64,000 nucleotides of DNA, taken from assembly GCA_026261815.1 (NCBI GenBank), contig JAMPIT010000300.1, positions 62,001-126,000 of the forward strand. The letters are read 5' to 3'. Positions 26,369 through 39,540 of the stretch are shown here, piece after piece; within the stretch, counting starts at the first letter, position 1; the number at the start of each line of letters is the position of its first letter. The stretch comes from Monarcha castaneiventris obscurior. Lineage: Eukaryota > Chordata > Aves > Passeriformes > Monarchidae. The translations under genes were made by a program, and so were the position numbers. The notes under the pieces were generated by a model, which saw only the letters and a list, made by a program, of their open reading frames with translations, made no database searches and had not been told where the DNA came from.

Positions 26369-27220
26369 GTTAGAAGGACATGGTGCCCAGAGGCTTCCCT
26401 GGGGCTGGTGGCTGTGCTGGCTGCAGTGCCACCCACCCAGGCACTTTGTGGTTTCCTACAGCAGAGGGTAGTGTTACCTGTGTCTGGAAACAGAGACTGC
26501 TTCAAAATGACAGCTCCATTCAGCCTGCTGATTTCAAGCTGATGTGGAGTTGTTAAACACATGGCAGATGTATATATGCATCTTTACTGCTCTACTGAAA
26601 ATATTTTTTCTGTGAAGGAGATACACAACCCATTAGCTCTTTAACTCTGTACCACAATGGTGATATTTAGCTTGTAAAGCTTCCCAGGCTGCTATTTTCT
26701 GAGAGCATTCCTGTATCACCTGTAGTAGCTTCCTCTGGCAGCATTTTGTCTTACTGCTGTATTTTGGGTAGAATTTTATTTTTTCAAGTATCACACCCTT
26801 TACAGAAATACATTTCCTCTGATGACTACTTCCCATGTGCATGAGATCAAATTTGCAGTATAACCTAATTAAAGACAACCGTGTAATTACTGTTCCCAGT
26901 TGCTCAGCACTCTTGGTAGGTGATTCTGGGATCTCCATCCTGGCAGGGAGCTGTGGACAGGAGCCGCCCACCCCACATGTGCCCCTGGTCCTGCAGCCTC
27001 TGGGCAGTGCTGCACACGGAGAGGCCAGCTGATGCTGCGGTGCCCCAGATGACGGTTGTTTGACTTGGAAGAGGAGTGTTGGTAGCTGGTTTTTGAGGAA
27101 ACAGTCATGGCTCCCGGCCACCTCAAAGCTGAAGTCTTTGAGCCAAGGTGTGTGCTATGTCCCTTGGGCTTCCTATATGCCTCTAGTATCTGCCATGTCC
27201 TTATGGGGCTAATAGGGTAT
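26369..27220. other. non-coding stretch, no gene seen
   Basis: No gene or repeat was recognised. The longest frame (26633-27121, minus strand) has no identifiable domain. Confidence 0.5.
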
Positions 27221-28440
27221 TGTGGTTTGACCCTGCCTGATGCCACGCACCCACAAAAGCTGCTTGCTCATCCCCCTCTGCACCTAGACAGAGGGGAGAA
27301 AATATAATGAAAGGGTTCATGAATTGAGATAAGGACTGGGAGAGGTCGCTCACTAAATGCAATCACGGGCAAAACAGTCTCAATTTAGAGATGTAAAGTA
27401 AATTTACTGCTAACAAAATCAGAGCAGGATAATGAGAAGCCAAATAAGCCCTTAAAAACACCTTCACCCTGTAGGAAACATAGAAAAAGGTAAAGGGATT
27501 TCTAAGGGTAAGAAACAAAAGCAGGTTTTAAGAATAAAGCAGAAAGATTTTAGGAAACAGCTTTGCCTGAGAAAATATTAAAGAAGATACAATTAAATAG
27601 AACAAGGACTCAAGAACAAAAGATCATGGTTCTAGGCCTAGCTGAGAGAACTTTTAGAAGTTGCAAAAAATATACTTAGCAAGAGAAGATAAAGTTAAGC
27701 TTAATAATGGAATATTATGCACTGTTAAATAAGGTATAAAACACGCAAGTATTGTCTTAACAAATGTACGTGCAATATAGAAGATTGGTTGAAACAGCTG
27801 TCTGTAACCTCTAGAGCAATTGCTATTGGCTGAAAAACTTTTAAGAATGCTCTGTAACCAAGAAGTGTTGGAGTTTCTGCTGGCAACGCGAGCTTGTATT
27901 ACCTCTGATGTCTCAATAAGTCTATGAGGTGAATAAAATAATAGTAGCTCACGGCGCGTCTGCCTGGCCCCCCATCCCGTGTGATTGAGGCGGCATCACC
28001 CCACCCCTCTCTTCTTCCCAGCTGTACCTCCTATCCCAGCGGCACAAGGAGGCAGGGAATGGGGGTTGTGGTCAGTCCATCAACCGTAGCTTCTCCCATT
28101 GCTCAGGGAGAGGAGTCGTTCCCCTGCTGCACTGTGGGGTCCCTCCCACAAGAGACAGTTCTCTCTGAACTTTTCTGACGTGGCTCCATCTCATGAGTAA
28201 CAGTTCCCTTCAACTTGCTGCAACATGGCAACATGTCCTCCCAAAACTGCTGCAGCAATGGTTACTCCTCCACGGGGTGCAGTCCTTCAAGGACAGGCTG
28301 CTCCAGCCTGGGAGCAGGGGCCCTTCTCTCCACTGGGTCTTCCACTAGATCACAGCCTACTCCAGTCATCCACCCGCTCTGGCACGGGAAAGCATCTTCC
28401 ACAAATATTTTCTGGTCAGTAACAAAGCCCTATTTGGCAA
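27221..28440 (-). mobile_element. ERVL-type avian LTR, interrupted, sense on minus strand
   Basis: The plus-strand text begins TGTGGTTTGACCCTGCCTG and runs through a charged-primer-like CAGAGGGGAGAAAATATAA block and a GAGATAAGGACTGGGAGAGG block. This is the reverse of the 3' half of an LTR family common in birds that I recall as ERVL-related. From 28002 the same LTR continues with GGCACAAGGAGGCAGGGAATG and a series of CCACGGGGTGCAG / GCTGCTCCAGCCTGGG units typical of its repetitive middle. The 5' third, present in the copy at 39091, is missing here, so this is a truncated LTR. It is split by the solo LTR at 27470-27995. The right limit is approximate. Confidence 0.7.
27470..27995 (+). mobile_element. 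nested class II-like solo LTR
   Basis: A 526-bp element starts TGTAGGAAAC and ends GAGGCGGCA. It is flanked by the 6-bp duplication TCACCC (27464-27469 and 27996-28001) and sits inside the ERVL-type LTR. Six-base duplications suit betaretrovirus- or alpharetrovirus-like elements. An AATAAA signal lies at 27932-27937, about 60 bases before the end, giving the plus orientation. The U3 text before it (a TATTGGCTGAAAAACTTTTAAG block near 27823-27845) is laid out like the promoter region of the provirus LTR at 51562. No internal viral sequence remains. Confidence 0.88.
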
Positions 28441-31400
28441 TGCCACATTTGTTCTCTAATCTAAGGCAAGAGTTTATTTCCAACAACAAAGCTCAGCTAA
28501 GCAAGCCTTTTTACAAGAGGAAAAAAGAGATAACATTGTTAAAATCCTTTTGCTTTTAATTACCGAAGGTTTCAAAGACAAAGGGAATTTTGCCTTCACA
28601 TTTTTCCCAGCACTTTGCTGAGATTTACACCTAGTCTTCCTGACACACATCTAAGAGGAAAGACAGAGTTCACAAGGAGACAACAATTTACAATATTTGT
28701 GTATTAGTGCTGTCATGCCCTAGTGCCTCTCTGTGTCTCTGATATTCTGAGAAAATCTTTCCTGTTTTTACCACAGAACATCTGGCTACACTGAGGCATT
28801 GCACTACATGCTGTAGTGTTTCTGTAGATAGGTGCTGTGCTGTTGAAATCCTGTAAGATGAAAATGAAACCTAAAATCTTGGAAGGAGACATGCAAACAT
28901 TGCTACGCATTGGAACATTTACTTATTAAGTCAGCCAGTGTCTCTGTATCAAGTATAATTAGAGAACATTACGCGTACGGCAGATTTCAATAGTAAAGGC
29001 TTCTACTGCTGCCTGCATTACCAATATGTATTAACAACGGGCAGGTAAAGATGAATTATTGACTCTTCCTTTAAAAATTTAAAAAAAAAAAAAAAAAGAA
29101 ATTTGAGGTGTAAATGACCAGGCAAAAAGACACCTGTCCTCATGCAGATGATTTTCTTGGCAATCACTAAGAAAATCACTCAGGCTGCACTGCAGCCTGG
29201 GGCAGGGAAGATAGCACCATCAACAGCATTAATAACTCTATATATCTACTCAGCTGAGGCATCCTCACAACTCTGTGCTCTGTTAAAGGGAATTATAAAT
29301 TTGCAACCAGGTGGTTTTCATCCAAGTTTTAAAAGTTCAAAAAAAATCTCATCTTGTACACGCTCAGTAGAGACTAGTTACAGTTAATTAATTCCTGTGT
29401 ATATGTGTTCTTACACACCAGATGGCTTGGTGAGCTCTTCAAGCACTCCCCAACAGGACATTTTCTGGCAAGTTTCTTACAGAGACTGGACACCAGTGGC
29501 AGTTTGGCAGCAGCTTTGCTATGAACAATGAACAAATATCACTGACAGGCTCAGTGGCTTCTCTGTCCCAGGAAACATGCTTCCACCTTGGTAAACCAAC
29601 TCAGTGAGCATAAAAAAATGCAGATCCAAGCTCGCTTGGACTCAATGTTTATCCATAACTTCAGAACCTCCCTGGAGCTTAACTCCAGAGAACTCATTTC
29701 CATGGAAATTCCAGCAAGACACCATTACAAATGAATAATCTGAGTTTAGATCCAACTACAACTCGAAGTGAGGAATCACTTTGGCATCTGTGTCTCCTGT
29801 ACATTCCACAGGAAAAGTGAGGCATCATTTCACAGATGAAATGGCTCGTACCAAGATTTATATTTAAAACATTCTTGGTAAAGGTGACTAACAGCTAAAC
29901 TCAGAGAGCACATAAAGGTAGAACAGGGCTGAAGATTGAATTGTCAAAAAGTCAGTGTTCTATAATTGTCTGCAGAAAAGTCAAATCTATGTTAGGTAAA
30001 AAAGGACTATTTATGCAAATAGATGCTGAGAATAGTCAGGAATTATTAAACAGAGAGGAATTAGGTTCAGCAAAGCCATTTGATCTGCAACTTCCCTGTG
30101 TGCCTCTACTGGCAGTCTTCTCTCTGATGTTCTTCTTTTCACCTTTAAACTCAGAACATCTACTTATTTCTGGTCTTCTGCCACAGTTCTATACACTGCT
30201 TTACCTTCAGCAGAGACCACAAGGAAGCTGGTAAATTATCTTTCCAGTTTCTTTGCACATCAGGTGTAGGAAGAGGAGTTCTCAGAAAAAAAAAAAAAAA
30301 AAAAAAAATTCAGCCTGTAGAATTTTATAGAACTTCCCACAAAGTTAGATTGACCTCTCCATTAAATCTAACTCAAATTAGATCTGGCCTTCATTGAACA
30401 CATGCATTAGTCTATCCCAGCTGATTTCTGAACATCTGTGAAAGGGGCTTCCATGCTGAAACCCTTCATGCTGAAACCCTTCCATGCTGAAATTCCTTCA
30501 AGTAAGAGTACCTCCAACAACAGCCCCCTGCAGCAAAGCAAGCTGAACTTGTTAAGGAGAACTGCTGGCTCACACAGCAATAAAAACTCAGTGTTGTTAC
30601 AGCCAGAGTTGATTAAATATTTATTGCCTGGCAATTTTTTCGCTTGCTTACATGTAAATGGATCTCTTATCCACTAAGAGATTATAATTATAACAAATAC
30701 GTTTATAGCTCATTGCTTTCATGTATGTATGTATTTGAGTTTTCAAGAAGCTGAAAAATCTCACATCCATCCATACTTACTGTTACTATTTAAACTAGTT
30801 TAATACTTGTTATACATAATGACTGCCAAGAGTCATCATTGAGTGGGAGATAGACTTGGGATAGATCCCAAACCACCCCATATGGTAAATATATGATTGC
30901 TGCTGCAGGGTCAACCTCAGTCACTACCCTACTGCTCGTGGCTGTATGACACCTCAGCTCTTGCTGTAATATTCAAAGTAGAGAAGACAACTCCTGCTGT
31001 GCTGCTGCAGCCCCGCTGGACTGTTAAGTATGCAGTTATTCCATCAGGATCACCTGGACTTTGTTCTTCCCTGTGGGAAAGGTGGAGGCTCAAACTTTCT
31101 TTAGGCTGTGCAGCAGGCAGCAAAGCCTTCAGAGCTGCCTGGGGTGTGAACAAGGATGTCCCAGACCCCAGTGCTAATGAAGGGCAGAGCAGGGTGATGG
31201 CTAGCATCTACAGAGGGCTTGGACGAGTAGGACAGAAGTAACTGGCTTTCCAGGACTGAGAAAGGCAGGTCTGTGCTACGAGAAAGCAGCTTCCTAAGGC
31301 ACAAACACACGCACAGAGCCAAAAAAGCATTTCCTCTTTGCAGAGAGCAGCTGAATTCTGTTCTAAGCTGAATTCTGAAGCAAATAGTTGTGGGGGGCTG

Positions 31401-34400
31401 TGAGCTCTTGACTTAGGAGTCCTCTGCACTCCCTTGGAGAAGAGAAGCCTGAGGGCAAAAGGACTCAGAGATAAGAAACCTCTCTCTAGGTTACGGTGAC
31501 AAAGTGAGCCACCCCCAGCATGCCTTGTTTCTATATGGTAATACCTTGTATCCAGTTGGCAAATTGGTTTCTACCCCACCCCCTGCCTCCAGGGAGCTTC
31601 CTGCTCTCCCCTTTGCAGGGACTGCTGGACAATTAAAGCTACTTTTGTGGAACTGCCATACATAGCTCCTGTCCCTCTGTCCTTGAGTTTGCCTCGGGTG
31701 ATTTTACAAAGAGCTGAATCACAAGAGCTGGAATCACTTGTAGCTGAGAAATTGCTATACTTGCTGAGATCACCCGCTGTCCAGGGAGGCTGCTTTCACC
31801 CCTAGAAGAGTTGTTCTTTGCAGGACACTCTTTCTAGGAAGGCCATGGCTTACTGGTGCTTGACCAGCATCAGACCCCCCTGCGACAAATAGTGTTTCCC
31901 TGGTGAACAGCAAGTGTCAGCATTTGCAACCCCAATGAATTACCACCTGACTAAATTTGGGAAGACTATAGTTCTGCATAACAACTTCTGGTCTCCAGCC
32001 TTCCACCTTCACCTCAAAAAATAAGTTGAGTTTTGTGGCAGATAAAAGCTCCCTTCTTGTAAAAGGAGTTACATCCTTCTGCTAAGGAAGAAGCACTGAT
32101 TAGGGTCCTTTAGTTCACTTATTTTTGTAACATTCCCTTCAGACACATCTGTATTGACGTATGACAATTATGCATGACTGAGATGCTTACATTTACTAGA
32201 TTTAGTTAAAAGTATATGAGACCCCAGGAACACAGACACCTCCATGCACTGAGGCATCACCTCCCACCTCTGTTACTTTCTGAAATTGGAACAGATTCAG
32301 AAAAGATGGGACCTCACAACAAAACTTTGAAAAGTGAAGATCAGAGGGAGGGTGAAAAAAACCCACAACAGTTAACTCTGAACAAAAAGAAATGGGAAGT
32401 AGAACAATTAAAGCTCCTAGGTAAGTAGAAATCACTGGTGAAATTTCAAAATCCTGGAACATTTAAATAGGTCCCTGTTATCCACAAGAAAGCAGATGGA
32501 CTCAAGAACAATGGAAACACACAGAAAACAGTGATATTTCTTAAATGTTGCCCTGAAGCCCTGAAGATAAATATCATTCAAGTAAACCAGGAGGAGAGGG
32601 CAAGCTATTAGCCTCAGGTTTGTAAGTCTTAAGAATATTGCAATACAGAATATCCTTGCTGGGAGACTGGAATATTAAAGACTCCTGCAGGAGGAAGGAG
32701 AGCCTGCTGAAGCATTTTTGGCTGCTCTTAAATTAACAAGACAAAAGAAAACCATTATACTTTGGCAGCTTTTCTTATAAGACAGTGACTGTACTCAGAG
32801 AAGAGATACTATCAAATACAAGTCTACAGGCAAGGCTGGTTTCGCTTTCAGAAAACTCATTGTGTTGAATGAAATTCTGTAGTGAAAGTTAGGTGAAACT
32901 AGGTTAGTCTCACCATTTTAAGAGGAAACTGAAAACCAGAAGATCATAACTGTAAGAATTCAGAAGGGAATTCACGGGTCAAAATGCAAGAGAAATGCAA
33001 AAGGAAGTATTGCAAAAGATATAGCAAAAGTAAAATCCCAAATAATTTCCAGCATTTCAAAAACTCTGTACCAAAGCTAAGGAAATAACCATTAAAAAAA
33101 TGGAGTTGACCAGTAGCAGATGCAGAGGAGACCAGCACACAGGTGCACAGGGACAGCCAGGAGGTTCGGCTGTCAACAGTATGAGAAAGCAAGAGCTGAG
33201 ATGATGCCTTGGTACTCTCAACAGACATAATACAACATTATTTGACAGAACTCTATGAATTAAATATCAGTGCTTGCTGCTCAACTTGAAAATCTTGTTG
33301 ACATCTGAATAAAAAACCTGATAAATTGGTAAAATCAAAAATAAAACATAAGGACAGTTCCTACTGAAAGACTGAGTCAAATACAAGCTACAGTGGGAAG
33401 GTAAAGATGTGCAGCTAGGCTTGTTAGAAAGAGTGAGAATATTAGGACTAAAAGCATGTGTAGCTTTTGGCTTGGTACAGTAAACAGATACTACGAGACA
33501 AAAAGACACTATGAGACAAAAAACAATTACTCAGTCCTCAAACCAATGTGGGACATGATTACAAAGTCCCAGGAAAACACAAAACCCCACAGAAGGCTCT
33601 GAAGGTCAGTAGGATTACAGCAGCAGGGCAAGGCCAACCCACATTTACTCCATCTGGAGCTAGGCGCAGGGCACTGCTGCTCATGTCACTACTGCTTATG
33701 TGCTACTGAGTTCCTTACAGTTAAGAGAGTTTATACTATTTATTTAAAAAGGAATGTGGCTTCACAATCCTTCAAGCAGTTCTAAACATCTCAGGTCATG
33801 ATTTCCTCAATATATTTCAAACTTAGCAAGCAGACACCACAGCTCACATTCTGTCCAGCTCTCCCAGGCTCATGGGAGCAGTATGTCACTTCACTGTCCT
33901 GTTTGTAATTTGAAGATTACGCCTGTACACACAGGTCTTGGAAAACTCAGACTATATGCTTAGCTTCAAATGAACATAAACCAGAAACTTGGATATGAAT
34001 GATCAAATTTACACAAAGAGGACATTGATGTGATCCTTTAGAAAACAGCTGTGTTACTGCAGCAAGAGTGGACATTTCTCCTTGCTGCCAGGACACAGCC
34101 CGCCAAAGGACATCACCATACACACTTATGCAGAAAGAAACTTTTAGTGGTTTTAATTGGTATCGACTTTGTACTTTCTGTTTCCTATTATGGATGTGAA
34201 TGAATGCAAAACTTCAAAACAAAATTTCACTGAAATTAATGAGATCTGCATGACAAAAAGGGACTTGCTGACCCAACATAAAAGTCAGCGAAAATTGCTG
34301 GAGTTACTCTGAAGTTCAGTTAAAAAGTTAATGAATGTCAATGAACCCAATTATGAACACAGATTTCATCAGTATCCTGGCCAAACAGAACCACAAGGAG

Positions 34401-35667
34401 AACCTCATATGAAGAAAGAGAAAACCTGAATTTCAGGAACACAAGACTGGAGAAAGCTGTGGAAATGATGTATAGATGATGGCACAACTCTGCCTTCTCA
34501 CTGTGCGGCACATGACTCCTCCCCATCCTTGAGTTCATTTGTTTATGCCTTCATGATGAAAGGAGCACAACTATGGTACCTGGCATCCCTCTTCATTACA
34601 GCAGAACCATGCAGGATAACTGTGGGGGCCAAATGGAAGAAATTATATATTCATGAAGTGCAAAGTGAGAAATGAATTAGAAAAATTACCCTGCTTGGCA
34701 GCTACATGCCAGACCACAGGCAGGTGCAATTAAGAAGCGGATGAAAGTCATCTAGGACAGCAGACAGGGACATCCTGGGGAAGAAGCATGTTTTTCTAGG
34801 ACCTCCTCTGGGCAGCTGGGTTGTTTAGCCCCTCAGAGGAACTTTTTTACCCCTCCTGGCTATAATTATCAACTTTGCTCAAAACTTTGCAGATGAGAAT
34901 TCTGTTTTCTCACTTTTCAGTCAACAAATTCCTCTTTTGCACCATGCCTAAACTGTTCAAAAGTGAGTGAAAAATAAAACAAATGCAGAAAGTAATAAGC
35001 AAATCATCCAAGGAGCAAAGCAAAGGCACAAATAAACAGAAATCTGAATCCAGATTGCTACTTTCTTGCACAAGTAGGGCAATCTTCTCCCTGCTGCTCT
35101 AGCAGAAGGGAACCTTGAAGATTATCCGCCAGCAATCTTACACGGGCTTTGTTGTTCACACAATTTTTTATGTTCCAGAAACACACAGAGAGATTGTGGT
35201 TGCAATACTCCCCTGGATGCCTACACTTACCAAGGGACCTGAAGCTGTCTCCAGCTGTAACAGAGTAGCTCACTGCCTGAGGAGCCCAGGGTTATGCAGA
35301 GCAGGCTCAGCTGCTCCCCATGGTAAAATTTCAATACTACAGGGCTGTCTGTAGTATTTGCTTTAGGGAAATAAACATTTAGCTGTGAAAGATTACATGA
35401 TGGGTACAGACAGGTATTATTTGCATGGTCATGAATATTTCCAAGTACTCTTCAGAAAACAAAACCAAAATTCCAACAAACTAGACCATACATTGCTGTC
35501 TTTCTGTTCATTAGTCATCTCATTTCTAGCACCTCAGGGTACTTTGCACCATCAGCACAGTTCTGTTGCTGCATAACAGCAACAGTAGTGGGAAAAATGT
35601 TATTCATTAAACAAAGAACTTTTACTGAGAGATGTAAGGTGCAAAGGGGCTTCATGTTAAATACCTG
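28441..35667. other. non-coding stretch, no gene seen
   Basis: No gene was recognised in these 7 kb. Simple-sequence items are an A17 run at 29081-29097, an A23 run at 30286-30308, and a threefold imperfect 15-16-bp tandem repeat at 30448-30496 (unit close to TTCATGCTGAAACCC). A short twofold repeat lies near 33490-33523. The long A runs may be relics of retroposed sequence, but no element body could be identified upstream of them. Confidence 0.5.
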
Positions 35668-36664
35668 ATCGATCAAAGAGTTCTGGTCAACACCTCACTG
35701 TCCACATGGAGACCGGTGACAAGTGGTGTCCCTCAGGGGTTGGTCTTGGGGACAATACCGTTCAAAATCTTTGTGGCAACATGGACAGTAGGATTGTGTA
35801 CACTCTCAGCAATCTTGCCAGCAACACCAAGCTGTGTGGTGAAGTCACACACAGGAGGGGAGGGATGGATCCAGGGGGACCCTTACAGTCTGAAGAGGTG
35901 GGGCCTGTACAAACCTCATGAAGCAAAAAAAAGCAAAATGCAGGATGCTGCACATGGGTCAGGGCAATCCCAAATACACATGGACAGCTTGGGCAGAGAA
36001 GTGACTGAGAGCAGCCCTGGGAGAAGGACTTGCGGTGATGGTTGATGAAAGGCTCACCATGAGCTGGCACTGAGTGCTCCCAGCCCAGAGATCAAGGGAG
36101 TCCTGGGCTGCATCCAAAGGAGCGCGGCCAGCAGGTCGAGGGACGGGATTCTCCACCTCCACTCTGCTCTCCTGAGACCCCAGCTGGAACACTGCACACA
36201 GTTCTGGGGCCCCCAACATAAGAAGGATCTGCAACTGTTGGAGCAAGCCCAGAGGAGGCCACAAAGTTCCAACAGAGACTGGAGCACCTCCCCTACAGAT
36301 ACAGGCTGCGAGAGCTGGGGCTGTGCAGGCTGGAGAAGAGAAGGTTGTGTGGAGACCTCACAGCACCTTCCAATACCTGAAGGAGGCCTAGAGGGAAGCC
36401 AGAGAGGGTCTCTACATCAGGAATTTAGTGACGGGACAAGGGCAAATGGCTTCAAACTAGAATAGAGTAGGTTTGGGTTAGACATTAGGAAGAAATTCTT
36501 CCCAGTGAGGGTGTTGAGGCACTGACAGAGGTTGCCCAGGAAGGCTGTGGATGTCCCAACACTTGCGGTGTTGAAGACCAGGTTGGATGGGGCCCAGGGC
36601 AAGGGGATTGGAATGAGATGATCTTTAAGGTCCCTCCCAACCCAAACTATTCTGTGATTCTGTA
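35668..36664 (+). mobile_element. CR1 LINE, 5'-truncated, with intact 3' tail
   Basis: A CR1 fragment of about 1 kb in sense orientation. It starts in the last third of the reverse-transcriptase frame (the region reading GVPQGLVLGTIPFKIF, equivalent to the LGP-x-LF block). It runs through the characteristic 3' region: a GGCTGCATCCAAAGGAGCG block near 36105, AGGAAGAAATTCTTCCCAGTGAGG near 36490, GATGATCTTTAAGGTCCC near 36617. It ends in ATTCTGTG ATTCTGTA (36649-36664). The catalytic region is frameshifted, so it is dead. Its sequence differs clearly from the copy at 15871, which suggests another CR1 subfamily. Confidence 0.94.
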
Positions 36665-38710
36665 ATTTGATTAGGCAGGTATTTTTTATAGCACATGTCG
36701 ATGGAACAGATAAACAAATAAACACTGAAATGAAAAAAACCTGCAGAAACAGTTCTCACCTAATGCTTTATGCAAGAGCATTAAGAGCTAACAGGCATCA
36801 ATTCGTAACAAGACAATCAACTTGCTGATCTGTAGAAGCTAAGAGAAATGTAAGTGTGCATGTATGGTCATGTTTATGGCAAATGGGAGAAAATGTATAG
36901 ACAAAGTCAAAAACGCAATGATTGAAATATGCTTCTGGATTTAGTCAGGTCCTATGTCTCCAGGCTTTCAGTGTGTCTAAAAGAAAACTGCAAGGTTCTT
37001 TAATAGAAACTTTATATAAAACAGTCTTGATCCTGGCAGTTGAGAGGTCTGCAGATCTTCAGAAGTTTGACAAGAATGAAGCTCAATCCTGCAAAATTCA
37101 GTAAAGTAAATCTCCCATTATCACAAACTGAAGCTTGAGTGAGGGCAACAAGAACAAACTTGAAGTGCAGTAAAAGCAGTAAAAAAAAGGTAAAAGTAGT
37201 ACTGCAGATGGCACCCCAGCATGCTGTTCCCTTCTTCCCAGAGCTCCAACTGGCACCTGATGAGCCGCTGCAGACAGACAATTCACATCTCTCTAGGAAC
37301 AAGCTGCTACTGTAAACCATGCTGTGCAAAAAGGTCTTGATATTCTTTTGAAACTAATTTTAATAGCTATTGCAGTGTAGCTATGTTTGACTATGTCTAC
37401 ATGTGTCATAAAAGGGCTGTGTGCATCTGCTGATAGGGATTGTGGCCCTGCTAACGCAGGGCTATATTTCATAATTTGCAGATTCACTTAACAACAAGTG
37501 GAAGCTGAAAGATAAAGAAGAGGAGGAAGAACACTGGATTTTAGGGCCAGCGGCAGAAAAGAACTGTCCGCAGAACCAGCAACTGTATTTTAGCATAAAG
37601 GCATCATTATGGTGAGATAGAAATGGGGCAACACAGCAGGGGAGAGATGTACAGCAGCTCGCCAGGACAAGTCACTTGCAGTCTCAGGAGTTGTACAACC
37701 ACATGACAACATGTCATATAAACACGTCTGCATCTTTACTCGGTGTCATGGGCTGTCTGACACCATGTATGTAGAGTCCAAGCACTTCTCTAGCAAAGCA
37801 GAAATTACTTTAACAATGTCTACAAGTTCATCTGCATCTTTGTTTTGTTTTTACTCATTTTAATTTCTCTTCCTCTTTGAGCAGCAGTGTTTGAATTTGG
37901 CTTTTAAAAGTGAAATAAATTGTCACATCATCATAGAGAAAAAATATGCAATTGTATAATTAAAGTTGATACACAATATATTTAAAGAAGATGCTCAGAA
38001 CATTAGTCTCACCAAAATTGGCATCAAGCTAGTTCCAGCAAGTAGCCAATTTTCAAAAAAAAAAAAAATCTAAAATAAGACATGGAGCAAAAGAGGGGCA
38101 TAATCAAGATAAAAATATATGAATAAGATATGCAAGACTGCATGCAAAAAATTTGTTTCAAAATGATGTTGCAATTCAAAACTAACAACATGAGAAGGAA
38201 AGAAAGAGTTAAAATATTTTTAAATCTTAAACGCTAAATAATGGTGCAAACAAATGAAACCATATATCAGCATTTCCTCAGTCCTGCCCTTTGACATACA
38301 ATTTGAAAATCTCACTCTTGCAAATTGTATGAAAACCCCAAATGGCTACAAGATCTTCAGGCTACAAGTGTTTGCCATGTTGGTGAAGAATCACAAAGTT
38401 GCCAACAGAATTTTTTGTTTTTTTAACCTGAAAGAGAAGTCCTGAAACTTCTTATTAGATACTTGATTTCTGAATGCAAAAATCAGTGCTGATTGATTGA
38501 ACTGGGCAATGTAAATGTGTGGAAAGAGGTGCTCACACAACTTTGAAGCAACCTCTGGATGAGAGTGGGGGATGCTCTCCTCTCAGTTTATATTCCACCC
38601 ATCTAGGGATGACTTAGAATGTTCAAAATAAATTACAAATCAAAGCAAATAATCGCCAAACAATGGTTTGCCACACTCAATCAGAACAAGAGCTCAGTCT
38701 GTCATCTTTC
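36665..38710. other. non-coding stretch, no gene seen
   Basis: Nothing recognisable. There is an A14 run at 38055-38068. Confidence 0.5.
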
Positions 38711-38800
38711 ACAGCATCATAGAATAGTTTCAGTTGAAAAATACCTTCAAGATCTTTGAGTCCAGCTGTTCCCAAGGTAACTGCCACTATGGGATATTCA
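38711..38800 (-). mobile_element. short CR1 3'-end fragment, minus strand
   Basis: The plus strand reads ACAGCATCATAGAATAGTTTC followed by a TTCAAGATCTTTGAGTCCAGC block. This is the reverse of the CR1 terminal sequence (normally TTTAAGGTCCCTTCCAACCC-like and the octamer tail). It is diverged and only the 3'-most part is recognisable. It may extend to about 38930 but the match fades. Confidence 0.7.
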
Positions 38801-39090
38801 GACACCAAAAGCAGGAAAAAAGGTCTAGTCATGCCCCACAGACATGCAGACACATGTCCTTCAGCACAGGCCAAGTCACAACATCTGCTCAAAATCACAG
38901 GACAGGACACATAAGATCCAGCTTTCAAATATAAGCGAGACCCTTAAAAATCTAGGGAATTTCAAAATGCAGAACTACATATCTCAAAGCTACCCATGAA
39001 GCTGGTTTGACTTTCCTTTTACATTACTTTAAAACAGTTGGCTTTCAGTTTTACTATTTTTTCCTGCTTTGACAATGCCATGTTTCCCTG

Positions 39091-39540
39091 TGTATTGGTT
39101 TTGCATGGCTTGTTTTTTGGTAGCAGGGGGGCTACAGGGGTGGCTTCTGTGAGAATTTAGTAGAAGCTTCCACCATGTCTGGCAGAGCCAATCCCTGATG
39201 GCTCCAAAGATGGACATGCCGCTGGCCAAGCCTGGGCCAATTAGAAATGGTGGTAACCCCTCTGGGATAACAGATTTAAGAAGAAAGTAAAACCAAGTTT
39301 GTGGCACAAATTTTCCACCTGATTTTCCAGTCAGAGAAGAGTGCAGTGAGAATACGTGAGAGGAGAACAACCTGCAGACACCAAGGTCAGTGGAGAAGGA
39401 GGGGGAGGAGGTGCTCCAGGCACCAGAGCTGAGATTCCTCTGCAGGCCGTGGTGAGGACCATGGTGAAGCAGCTGTGCCCCTGCAGCCCATGGAGGTCCA
39501 TGGGGGATGCAGAGATCCACCCACAGCACATGGAGGCTTA
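39091..39540 (+). mobile_element. ERVL-type avian LTR, 5' part
   Basis: Starts TGTATTGGTTTTGCATGGC and continues with GGGGGGCTACAGGGGTGGC and CTTCTGTGAGAA, the recognisable opening of the same bird LTR family whose 3' half lies at 27221-28440. A TATA-like ATTTAAGAAG sits near 39270-39285. The repetitive middle (units like CAGCCCATGGAGGTCCATGG) is entered near 39480, after which the match stops, so the 3' part is lost. No right end or target duplication was seen. The open frames on both strands here (39029-39529 and others) come from the LTR itself. Confidence 0.72.

Noticed and set aside
29081..30308. Long A runs as tails of processed pseudogenes
   Set aside because: No recognisable gene body or target duplication adjoins either run.
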